Part shown: positions 22,079 through 32,676 of the stretch, piece after piece
Position numbering within the stretch: the stretch's first letter is position 1
Layout of the letters: every line of letters begins with the position of its first letter
Assembly (NCBI GenBank): GCA_037783415.1
Contig: JAZGTN010000062.1
Coordinates: forward strand, 1,775,501-1,839,500
Direction: 5' to 3'
DNA: 64,000 nucleotides
DNA from: Leptasterias polaris
Lineage: Eukaryota; Echinodermata; Asteroidea; Forcipulatida; Asteriidae
The notes under the pieces: generated by a model
Databases searched by the model: none
The model's input: only the letters and a program-made list of their open reading frames with translations
Told to the model about the DNA's origin: nothing
Position numbers and translations under genes: made by a program

Positions 22079-25000
22079 CTAACTGAAACTTGCTCGTGGT
22101 TTTGGCACTGGTTTACCAATGTTGTATGACGCACTGGCAGATGCCCCACTTGATGGTCCTGGCTCAGAAGCCTCATCTGCACTGACAGAGAAGCTTCGAG
22201 ACTTTACTTTCTCAGGCGGAGAATCCTGTTTCTGGGGTTGACTCAGGGAGCTGGCAATTTCTTTAAGAATATTCTTTCCAGCAGCGAGGATGTACATATG
22301 CTTCCCTGGGAAGATCACCTTCTTGAAGCTGCTCTCGCTGGTGATCTGCTTACTCCATTCGTCCAAGAGAGTGGGATTAACGAAAGGGTCATTCTTGCCT
22401 CCGAAGATGGTCATGTTGCACGGTAAGCGATCTCGGTGACGGCACCTGTACTTCTTGCACGTCATAATAGCAGCCTCAATGCTTGGAACCAGACGCTGCA
22501 TCAGGCGTGGGTTACTAAGAGTGCTCTGATCCAGGAAGCTGAACCTTACCGGGAAAGGCTCTGTGATTTTCATTGGGTCACCTCTGGCAGAGATCATTCG
22601 CTGCATCTTGCGGAAGGCCGAGCTAGAGATATTGAGCTCTTCAGGATGTGGATAGGATTGAGTTGGTGCATACCATGCACTGATGAAAAGATGTGATGGA
22701 AGCATATCATGGTTCTTCCACAGGAGCTGTGCCAGCTCAAAGGCAGTGAGACCTCCCAAGCTGTGGCCGAAAAATGAAAAATGTCCCTTGTGCAGATGAG
22801 GCAAAAGTGCATCTGCGAGGCGTTGGACTACATCAGACAAGTTATGTGATGGTTTCTCATTCTCACGACCCTCCCAACCAGGAATCTGCAGGGAAATAAT
22901 CTGCACATTATTTTGGCTGAGATGTTGCTGCCATGCTGCAAACAGAGATGGTCCACCACCAACAGAAGGAAAGCAGACGAGCTGATGCGACGGTTTCTGA
23001 ACCCTGTCGTCAATTCTGAACCACAACTGATGACTAGCAGTTGCCATTGTATCATTGCTGGAGGCCGCCTCTTGTTGTTCTTCTGTTGCACTGCTCATTA
23101 CTTTGTTGTAGACATTCTGTGTTAAGTCCTTCACTGTTAGCGTGTCATTCAGCAACTCCATGGCTGTCATGGTCACTCCAAAGCTCTCTTGAATTACCGC
23201 ACTCAGTTCAGTTGACATATGGGAATCCAACCCAATGGAAAGAAGAGTAGCTTCTTGACTAACATCTCCACTGAGACCAAGACGCTGTACAAGATGATCT
23301 GACAATGTCTTGAAAATCAATTCATGAGCCTCTACTCTGGGCAGTAGGCGAATCCTAATCTGAATATCGTTGTCTGTTGCCAGGAAGCTCTCCCGGTCTG
23401 GGAAAAGAGACTTAAGGGCCGAAAATGTACCAGCTGGCTCGCTAAAGTGATGTGATAGCATTGGACTGTTTGCCTTTGCATATTCTTTCTTGTTGACAGC
23501 GCCAGTGAGACCGAGTTGTGGGTAGTCCGTTGCAAGAATGCACCCAAGACCCTTCAGTATCTCTGAAGGTGGTAAGCTCTGCATGCCCATTTTCTCCCAG
23601 TGGCTGACAAAGCCAGCCCTAGCTGCGTGACCAGCAGTGTTGATGATTCCAGGACAGATGACAGTGGCTGGAAGGCCCAACTTTCGCCGCATGCTGCAGA
23701 GACTAGCCAAAAAGGTATTGGCAGCACAGTAAGCTCCTTGCCCCTCATTGCCCATCATCTCCACTATCGAAGACATCATGACAAAGTAGCGCACAGAAAA
23801 ACCCATTTTCAGCGTAAGTTGATGTAGAACTAAAGCACCATAAGCTTTGGGGATCATCACCTTATTCCAAGTCTCTTTGGTGACTTGTCTCAAATGGCAG
23901 TCATGATAGACCACGGCGCAGTGAAATATTCCCTCTAGTGGTAAATCTTCATTGTCACGTATAGCAGAGAGAGCTTTCTCAACTTCGTGATCTTTAGACA
24001 TATCAACTTTGAGGTGAGTTATACGGGCCCCTGTATCCCGGAATGACTTGAACTTCAGCACAGCTTCCTCCTCAGGAGTGGATCTTGAGATGATGTAAAT
24101 ATGACGTGCACCAGACTTAACTAACCATTCAACAGTCATCAGCCCGAAACCTCTCGACCCACCTGTTACCAAGTAAGCCGCATCACTATTGGCTGTGAAA
24201 TTGATGTCGTCAAAGTCCAGGGTCGTGGGGATGCTTTCCTCATCAATGCACACAGTCATATCCTCTATGGTGGCATGTGGAGAACGAGAAAGCTTAGATA
24301 TTGGAGCAGTTGGGACTGTGAGAGTCTTGAGTGCCTGGAAACCGTTATGGACACTGAACATCTGTAAGAGACGAATCATTGAGTCCTGAAGTCTAGGTTT
24401 CATTTGATCAAAGCGACCCAGCCCCATGTCGATGGATAGGAAGTATATATTTGGTGGCATGACATTGAGGCGAGACTCTGATGGGCCATTTCTGCCATGA
24501 ATGTGTACTATTGTACCAAAAGGGCACAGTTTGCCTACAAGCTTCTTCAGGTTGTTACTGTCTTGTGGCATCTCACCTGCAAACAGGAGCACGTCTACAC
24601 AACCATCATTGATAAGGGTATGGAAGTTATCCCCAGATGTGATGACCACGCGAGAATCACCCAGGATACCAAGGAGCTTCTCCACGGGGAGGATGTTGTC
24701 ATCGTCAGTCTCCACATGAAGAAATACATTGGCACCTTGCTCCAGAGCGAGATGCGTGGTGGCCAATCCAACTCTGTCTCGTAGAGAAGAGAGACATATG
24801 ATCACTGATCCATTCTCGTTAAGTTTCAGTGTGTCATGGAAGGCAACAAACGCTGGCAGATAGTCCCTGACAATATTAATCGCCTCAACAGGCGTCAAAT
24901 TTGCCGGGATGGGTACAAGTTCACTCGCATTCGCCCAAATTGTAGCCTTTATCTTGCCGCCAGAACGAAGACCAAGCACATTGTGTCTCATTCTGAAAAG

Positions 25001-27885
25001 CACCTGAAGCTCTTCGCTGCAGTTGTTGATCTTGCCAGCAAACAGATAACTGAGACCCGTTGATTTTTCTGGCGCATCCTTTTGCTGTTGGACAGAGAAT
25101 GCTGAGAGCCTGACTGCAATGTCCTCTGAGTTTGTCACATTTGGTGCTTCTTGGTTTTGCTTCACCACAAGCCGCTTCTGCTTAAGTGTGTCGTCCACAT
25201 CCACTTGCCAGTTTGAAGAGAGAGTAGGTGCTGAGAAGCTAGACTGAGGTTGCATGACAATTCGAAGAGCCTGTGCTTCAAATGCCAGTTCTTTCGAATG
25301 ATCAACAGCTTGCATCGGCATTTTGCGTCGTAGAGCCACAAAGTTTTCATCTGATGGTGCTGATCGCATATATTGGTACAACCATTCAGCAGATTCCTCT
25401 GGGTCGAGCAAAGAAGGCAAATCTACAGTTACCAATGGAAACTCTGGGTCTTCATGCATGAGGGTGAGATTAACGGCACTTGCGGGCGCCATCATCGGGT
25501 CTGCTATGTCAGTGTCATGCACAGCGTGTGCTGCCCGTGTGACCATCCACAGTCTTGGCTTCACCTTAGCATCGTGTTTGACAATGGCTCGGTACAGACT
25601 AATTGGAGATGTAGCTGTCATAGTCTGACCTTCCTCAAAGCTGTCTATGTTAATGCCTCCCAGCGGTCCAAGTTGTTTAATGTCAAGAGTTGAGAGCATG
25701 ATGAGATCAGTTACTTGACCTAAAGACCGTAGAACACGTCTAAACCGCTCGTCCCCGTCAACAAGGATTCTAGGGTCCAGCACGCTTACAACACTTTCCA
25801 TCTCCATTCGCCTCTTTAGTTCGGTGGAAACCCCTTGCTTGTCCTTGATGATTATGATTGCACCAGGGTTCTCTGAACCAATAGCACTGAGGGGCCTAGA
25901 GTGCATTCGCTTCAGGGGTATCTGATGGAGGGCTGTTTCTGCAAAATCAACATGGATCGGTGCCCATTCTCGCCTCCAAAGCTGCACTTTCTCATCAGGC
26001 TCATTGGAGTGAACGTTCTCAAAGGCCAGTCTGTCAACTTGAGCAAAAACCCACTGGTTGGTGGCATCAGCTGCAACGACATCCCCTACTGTTTCCCCTT
26101 TCTCAACATGTGTCATTCGAATGTGGAATGCTACCTGTGGTGGAGCAGAACCTTTCACTCGTACCTTCTGAACAGACCTTGGTACCTGGAACCATGTCTT
26201 GAATACATGTTGGTTGGATCGAGCCTTCTCTTGTTCGAGAAACATTTGACAAATTCCAATCCCTTGAAACATGCTGTCTAACAAGGCCGGATGGAAGACA
26301 TACTGACGGAATTCCTTCTCGAGTGCTTCGGGAATAGATGCATAAAGCAAGGCCTCACTGTAGTCTGGACTGAAGTATGCTGTATTGACACATCGAAAGT
26401 TTTCCCCCAAATGAAACCCACCCTTCCAAAGTCTGGCATAGAAATCTTCTTGTTGGACCTCGTAAGGGCACCTTCGCCGTATGTCATCAATAGCCAACTT
26501 GAGACTGTGGAACTGATCTTCGAGTTGGTGGTAAGACAACCTAGACTTCCCAGGAATGTCGATGCTGGATTTACCATGCAAAGTCCATTTCTCATCAGCC
26601 TGATTGTAACTTCGCAGTGCAAACTGAGCTTCCCTTGGCTTTGTGACTACAGTGCTCTCGAGCATGCCCTTCATATCAGATGGAAAAATAAACCTTTCAA
26701 ACATGGTATCTCTGAGTGTGATGGTTTCACTGTTGGGATACATTGCCTTTGTAGCCGCAAGCATGATCTCAGTCTGTCCTGCAGCTGGGATGACAATGTT
26801 ACCCTGCAGTTTGTGATCCCGTAGCCATGGCACTGTTAACATGCTATACTTGGCACACCACACCCGAGGCCCATTCTCAGTGCTGAAATGAGACAGGCTT
26901 TGTGGTTTTCCTAATAGTGGATGATTTTTAGCGGGGAAACGGAACATCTTCAGGCTCTTTTCAGTGGTTCCAGAACACAGAACTCTCTGCCATGGATAGG
27001 TAGGCAGAGACATGACTTTAAAATCGCCATCCCTAAATAACAGGTTTAAGTCAATGGGATAGCCTTCCACGTGGAGCCTTGCCAAAGACCGGAGAATATT
27101 CACCTTGTCGTCTGCTACATCACGAATGTCAGATGGTCGTCTCAATGAGCCTGTTACAAATCGTTGGTAAGATGCTGGGTTAGCCGACAGGCATTCCCGT
27201 ATGGCTGGGGACAGGGATGGGTGAGGGCTGATTTCCAACAAGCAGGTGTATCCCTCCTTCAGTAGCTTCTCAAGTGCTCCACGGAATAGCACAGTCTGCC
27301 TTATGTTTTTCCACCAGTACTCTGCACTGTTTGCCGTGTCCCTGTCTAGATACTCATTGGTGACAGTCGACATCATGGGAATAACGGGGTTATTGTTAAG
27401 GCTGTCCTTGTTAGAGGTCTCAAGAAACTTTGCCTTCTTTAGGAAGTCCTTCTTGACCTCGTCCTGTTGGTAGCTGTGGTAGGCATTCTGAACTTTGAGG
27501 GTCACGCATCGGATACCATCTCTCTTTAGAGTGTCGACAAATCTGGCCACCGACTCGGTATCCCCAGACAGAACAATCTGTGTTGGGCTGTTCACTGCTG
27601 CAACGTCAATGACACTCAAAAATTCACTGTTCTCCAGGCGAGCCTGGACCTCCTCAACGGCATGGAGAACAGCCACCATTACGCCAAGACCGCTCGTCTT
27701 ACGGAGTTGTCTGCCACGGATGTAAATTAGCTTGATGGCGTCCTCCAATGTGATGAGAGCTGCGGCGTAAGCAGCTGCTATCTCACCAATACTTTGGCCA
27801 ATGATAGCGTCCGGTGTCACCCCACGCATGCGGTACAGCTCGGCCAAGGCGATCTGAACAGAGCAGATGCAGGGCTGTGCGACTT
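22079..27885 (-). CDS. PKS coding exon 4 (AT to TE, 5.8 kb)
   Basis: A single uninterrupted exon of 1934 codons plus TAG, acceptor CTTCCATAG ending 27886. It opens EVAQPCICSVQIALAELY (AT) and covers DH, pseudo-KR, ER, KR, ACP and TE. After the TE comes a tail of about 60 residues rich in Ser/Ala/Pro that ends PVPKPRASFS. Many shorter frames on both strands inside this exon are shadows. Confidence 0.95.
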
Positions 27886-30800
27886 CTATGGAAGACAGAA
27901 TACAAAGCAAAAATTAACTTTGAGTATTTGTAGTCTAAAACTATGAAGAACATTTACAAGTAAAAACGTTAGATAATTGAGATAATGTTGTGCGATGTAC
28001 ATAGCATGCCTTGGCTGAGTGATTTTGTTTGCCGAACTCAAGTTCTGGTGGCTGAGTCATCACAATGTGGGTTTCGAATATCGGTACAGGCACTCTTGTG
28101 TCTTTGAGCAAGACAATATCCTAACTTATTGACTCTGACTAGTAATGAAGTACAAGAGTAGTATAGTCCGTAAAGTACGTAGTCTTTTTATTACAATTTG
28201 AGAAGAATCTTGTTTTTGGAAGATGGACACCGTCTCAAAGCCCCTTGTTATCCCCTTGTTGAGAGGAACGTACACATTATGACAAGTTAAATGTTTTGGG
28301 GAAACAGTATCGCTTGGTTTTTTTATGTTTGTAGCAAAAATAATTTGTTGTGTTCCTCTTTAAGTTGACGGGGTTTGGGCATTTTTGTTTGGATTGATAA
28401 TGAAATAATGTCTGTACCACCAATGGCTTGCAAATGTACGTGTCTTTAGTTCAGCAATTTGTTGGTTGTGAGATCAGAGAAAACGCGCAAACCTGTTTGT
28501 TTGATTTTAGATCAGAGAAAACGTACGAACCTGTTTGTTTGATTTTGTCGCGGTCTGTTTCCTTAGTCAGCATGTGAAGTAAGGACCACTTGGCACCACA
28601 CTTGTTCAGAATCTTGTCAATCCTCTGTAGTAACAAAATCGGAAATGCTTCATGTTACTCTTGAAAAAAATAGTGAAGAACAGGAATCATTTTGTTAACA
28701 ATGCACAAATAGCAATTACGATTTTCAGGTTAAAGACAGTTTTGAAACACTATGTCTGAACCAAATAGACAAGGATGATGTTGTACAAACTAAACACTAA
28801 TACAAAATTTAAATCAAATGTTTTCTGGCAATACTCACCCTGATAACACTTCTGAACTGCGGCTCGTCTTCCATGAGCTGTCTGGCCATTCCCCACCACT
28901 GTGTCCCCATCCCACCGAAGGCAAATGCCAGCCTGTGCCCGGTGTGGCCTTCCGGTGTCTTTCCCTCAATCACGTTATACGCCACTCTAGGATCGTGCTC
29001 AACCTTGAGGCGGATTTGCTCTGCCGCTTCCCGGGCCGTCCTGGCAATGACACCAATCCTATACTGGTGATGGGTAGCCCGAACCGCTCCCGTGCAAAGG
29101 GCGTTGCTAAATGCCCTGGAGTCGTTCCCGATGATGTTGTTCAGGTAGCTGACCCAATCTCGCATACGCTGACGTAAAGCGTCCTTACTAGCGGCAGACA
29201 GGAAGAGTATCATGGGGACGATTGTCTCTCGCTCCGGCTGCACCTGCGGTTGTGGAGGGGACGTACTCGACCCTCTGTCTCCTTTTATGGGTGATTGGGC
29301 GGGACCTTCGAGGACAAGATGGGCATTCGCTCCACCAAAGCCAAATGAGCTACAGCCGGCGAGTCTCTTGGCTCCTTTCGGCCAGCGAGTCAGTTCAGCC
29401 GGTACTCGCATATTCAACCCTTCGAAGTCAACGTTTTCGTTTCCCTGTCTGAAATGAACAACTTTAGGAATTTGTCCGTAGTATACGCTCAGGGCTGTCT
29501 TGATGATTCCCGCCACACCAGCGGCCCCTTCAGCATGACCGATGTTGGACTTGACGGAGCCGATGTAGAGGGGAGGGTGCTCGGGCTTTCGGTTAAGACT
29601 CATTGCCTCACCAAGTGCGTTAGCTTCAGTCCTGTCACCGATCTGTGTGCCAGTACCATGTGCCTCGACGTAGGCAACATCCTCCGGGTCAGTCATGGCA
29701 TGTTTATAGGCATACTCAGCAAGGGTCACTTGGGCATCAAAACTTGGGTTGGCGATGCCAGGTGTCCTACCATCATTGTGAAGGGCGCCACCGCGTAACA
29801 CAGCATAGACCCTGTCCCCATCTTCCAGTGCCTGGCGCAGTGGTTTCAGTATCACGGCCCCGGCTCCTTCACCGCGTGCGTAGCCATCAGCTGAGCGGTC
29901 AAAACTCTTGCTTTTACCGTCTGGGGACAGCATCCCTGCCTGGCAGAATCCAATACTTGTCACGGGAAGGAGAGAAATGTTGACACCGCCGGCAACGGCC
30001 ATGTCGCAGTCCCCGTTGCGGATTGCCTCGCAGGCCGTGTGCACGGAGTACAGCGACGAAGAGCATGCCGTATCGATGACGAAACTCGGCCCGCGGAAGT
30101 CAAACTCGTACGAGATCCGATTGGCAGCCATACAGGAGTTGGTCCCGGAGTTAGTGTACTGGTTGATGTTCTCGTTTGGCATGGCCACGAGGACGCCGTA
30201 CTCGCTGGCCGTGACACCCATGTAGACCCCAGTATTGGACCCTCGAACTGTGGCCACAGGAATACCAGCGTCTTCAAGACTTTCCCAGACGACCTCGAGC
30301 ATCAGACGGACCTGGGGATCCAGTTGATTGGCTTCCTCTGTATCAATACCAAAAAGGACACAATTATGTTATCAGAACCAATTATATATTTATTGTGAAT
30401 AAAACAAAAGTATCGGAAGAACTTAATCACGAGTTGGCCTTGTTTCACTGAAGGAGAATATTATGCAGGCATTATGGTTTGAAGTTATTAGTATAGAGAA
30501 TGTGTACTTCTCCTGTATTGAAATATAACTCATCACTAACCCTTGCCCTTGGACTTCAGCACAATGAAAATAACGTAAATCATTGCCACTTTGCTTTATG
30601 CGTATAATAATCTAAACTTCAAAGTGTGTTTTTGGTTAGAACAAGCAATAAGTTTGGAGTGTCATTTAAGGGGGTAGTGGGGTGTTGGTTGTATTTCTTT
30701 GATCACACACCTGGTGAAATCTTGAAGAACTGTCTGTCAAAGTTCTCTGGATTCTCAGCCAAGTACCCAGCACACTTGTTGAACATCTTCCCGGGCAACT

Positions 30801-31128
30801 TTTTACCCGGATACAGGAAGAAGGAGCTGTCAAAACGATCGGCCGGAGGGGGCGTCGTGCAGTCCAACCCCTTCGCCAACACTTCCCAGAACTTCCTGAC
30901 GCAGTCGATGCCGTTGGCGTAGCGGCAGCCTATACCCACTATAGCCACCTTGCGGTCGATGGGCATCGTTGGGTCGTCGTAGCCGACCTGGGCTCGCCGG
31001 CTTTGCTTGAGGAACGCCTCTTGCTCAATCGGTAGCCCGCCTGAGAGTTTGGTGTTGCGGCGGATCTTGAAAGAGCGGCGCATATGCCTTGGTTTCTTGG
31101 TGTAGTTGGATTTAGCCGTGTCTTCCAT
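22079..31128 (-). CDS. animal FAS-like iterative polyketide synthase (KS-AT-DH-ER-KR-ACP-TE)
   Basis: Four coding exons on the minus strand (31128-30711, 30337-28839, 28624-28531, 27885-22079) have GT-AG introns and join in frame to 2605 aa. Order: KS (about 60-480) with DTACSSS, VEAHGTGT and SNIGHAEG; AT (about 560-960) with nucleophile Ser702 in GQSIGE; DH with HKLQGNIVIP (His1028) and HPALLDSMFQG (Asp1207); a pseudo-KR/linker; an ER-like region (about 1580-1860) lacking the glycine-rich NADPH motif; KR with TGGSRGFG (about 1911) and Ser2043/Tyr2056/Asn2060; ACP Ser2225 in IGLDSHM; TE with GHSLGG (Ser2379), Asp2503 and His2533. The length and single-module plan fit cytosolic animal FAS/PKS. 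The TE resembles type II thioesterases more than animal FAS TE. The start at 31128 was chosen because in-frame sequence upstream crosses an acceptor at 31157-31158 and MITE sequence. Related echinoderm PKSs are linked to pigment or larval biology; the product here is unknown. FAS proper is less likely given the ER loss. Confidence 0.93.
28010..28135 (+). mobile_element. SINE S1 5' fragment in PKS intron 3
   Basis: AACTCAAGTTCTGGTGGCTG, TGTGGGTTTCGAATATCGGT and CTCTTGTGTCTTTGAGCAAG correspond to the tRNA-like head and start of the S1 body at 1-100. Confidence 0.6.
28474..28548. repeat. 38-bp tandem duplication spanning a PKS splice donor
   Basis: The plus-strand unit GATCAGAGAAAACG followed by AACCTGTTTGTTTGATTTT occurs twice, 38 bp apart. 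On the coding strand each unit contains CAAACAG|GTT, so two donors exist at 28530 and 28492. Only the first keeps the frame with exon 4. Confidence 0.8.
28531..28624 (-). CDS. PKS coding exon 3 (31 codons, AT linker)
   Basis: Acceptor TTACTACAG ends at 28625. The exon reads RIDKILNKCGAKWSLLHMLT, the short segment that normally sits between the GMG motif and the AQP motif of an acyltransferase. The donor at 28530 (CAG|GTTCGT) is weak and lies in a 38-bp tandem duplication; a copy of it occurs at 28492. Confidence 0.85.
28839..30337 (-). CDS. PKS coding exon 2 (most of KS, KS-AT linker)
   Basis: The acceptor GATACAG ends at 30338 and the exon completes the KS motif as KISPEEANQLDPQVRLML. The active-site Cys lies in DTACSSSLYSVH, with His residues in EAHGTGTQIGD and NIGHAEGAAG. 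It ends at GTQWWGMARQLMEDEPQF, the usual beginning of the AT region, with donor AGG|GTGAGT. Confidence 0.93.
30711..31128 (-). CDS. PKS coding exon 1 (start of KS domain)
   Basis: Encodes residues 1-139 plus one base. A basic N-terminal leader (KPRHMRRSFKIRR) precedes the KS opening KVAIVGIGCRYANG. It ends FKISP, with donor CACCAG|GTGTGT at 30710. A strong acceptor, CCTTCAACAG, ends at 31157, so the exon probably starts at 31156 and an upstream non-coding exon exists. Confidence 0.88.
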
Positions 31129-31214
31129 TTTGAGTTCTTTAAGCGTACACAGGTATCTGTTGAAGGAAATTGCAAGAAGTTTTAACTGAGTGAAGTATTT
31201 TTTAAGGCATAAGC

Positions 31215-31480
31215 AGGGGCCAATTTCGTAGAGCTGCTTAACGGCCGATTTTGTGCTTAGTGGGCGAGTTTCCATTTCATAGCGCTGCTAACCGTAAGCA
31301 CACGAAAAAGCGTGCTAACCTTCCGGTGCTTACTTTATGAAAATGTATGACGTAAAAATGGAAATCCATGGTGAAAGCACAAGCTGTCCGCTTAATATTA
31401 CATTTAAGCAAATTATTCTGCTTACAGAACGAAAATGTTCTTATACTGTTAGGCAGTACCGTATATGAAATTGGGCCCGG
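31215..31480. repeat. diverged MITE M1 copy just upstream of the PKS first coding exon
   Basis: It begins GGGCCAATTTCGTAGAGCTG and ends ATATGAAATTGGGCCCGG, the inverted ends of family M1. A second internal end-like GTTTCCATTTCATAGCGCTG suggests rearrangement. It lies about 90-350 bp upstream of the start codon and could be in the 5' UTR intron or promoter region. Confidence 0.6.
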
Positions 31481-32676
31481 GTTTAAATTTCATAGAAGTG
31501 TTGATTTAGTATTTTACTTGCCAATCATGATGTTGAGTGTGACCAATCACAGGCAATATACATGATCAGGCGTTAGGGTCAATGTGTGAGCTTACTTTAA
31601 AGCAGACAGACAAGTATGCGTAAGCAAAACACCACACAAACGATCATGAAGATTTGACACTATAGTGCGCGTAAACAATTTGCCTGTGTGGTGTCACTCA
31701 CCCGGGGCTTGTAAAGCCGCCAGCTAGTTGGCGTGCCTTTTGCTTTACTTACGGCAAGCAGTGGTTATACAAATAGAAACTGTGCAAAGAGCCTAATCTC
31801 GAGCAGAAAACTACTTACCGGCTTTTTAAAATTTGCCCTTGTTTCATTGGCTGGTAACCATAATTTGCTAAGCAGGTTTGTTGTCTGTGCATGCAAATTT
31901 GTTTGATTAAAGCAAATTTGAAGTTCGGCTCGTGATGCTATATATTTTCAAAAGTTACAAAATACAAAGTATAACACTAGATTTAACCTGTCCTTTAAAA
32001 CTTTTTGAAATTTTTCAAGTAAAGTTTAGTCGTATTTATCGTGTTGGCAGCGGAGCTTTCTTCTTCAAGTTGTATACCTATTACTGGAAGGAAACTTGTA
32101 CAAGATTGCGGTTTTGATCTACCGTATACGTCTCCATATTATATTGACACTTGTTTTTGACTTAATGATGGATATCAATCACACACATGTGGTATCGATT
32201 TCCTTGCGGGAGAAAATAGTAAACATGTCAAGAACACAAATAGTCGATGAGGATTGACCGACGTATCGACCTGCGATGACTCTCAGGTTTTAAAGGGGGA
32301 ATTCATCTTTGGTGGTTGGCAGAGTAAATCCATTAATATCTTCATAGTTTAAGAAATATTTCCACTAAAAAGCATTCTGTGGCGGTTTCATAAGACTAGG
32401 TAGTCCTACTCACATTTTTATCAAAAATCAGCGTGTAAGCCAAAATCAAATAACGTCATCACCACAATAAATCTAGCGGCGCCATTTTTTGAGTCCGTGT
32501 AATGTACCGTGAAGTGCGCGTGTATACTTGCTCACAAGTTATCTTTATACAACTTGATTTCTAAAATGGCAGACTATGGGCGAACAGTAACCGCGTATGA
32601 CGTCAGTGCAGGGTATCAATAACAGTACGTGTATCATTGCGGTTATTGTGTAGGCTGATTAAGAATGCTTATTTCT
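31481..32676. other. PKS upstream intergenic region
   Basis: No coding sequence. A partial M1 word string (GGCTGGTAACCATAATTTGC) lies at about 31845-31875. No TATA box or promoter can be assigned with confidence. Confidence 0.45.

Noticed and set aside
25080..25960. A C-methyltransferase domain between DH and ER
   Set aside because: The segment reads like the structural pseudo-KR of FAS/PKS (AIIIIKDKQG, VTDLIMLSTLD). No SAM glycine motif is visible.
22238..30398. Many 60-180 aa frames on the plus strand opposite the PKS exons
   Set aside because: They are antisense shadows of a long conserved coding sequence, with no domain or splice context of their own.
22079..31128. Bacterial contamination or recent bacterial transfer as the source of the PKS
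   Set aside because: Three GT-AG introns at domain-consistent phases and flanking animal genes show a native, intron-bearing animal gene.
31129..31275. An upstream Met (31275) as the PKS start
   Set aside because: The extra 49 residues cross a strong splice acceptor at 31157 and MITE M1 sequence, and add nothing that resembles a KS leader.
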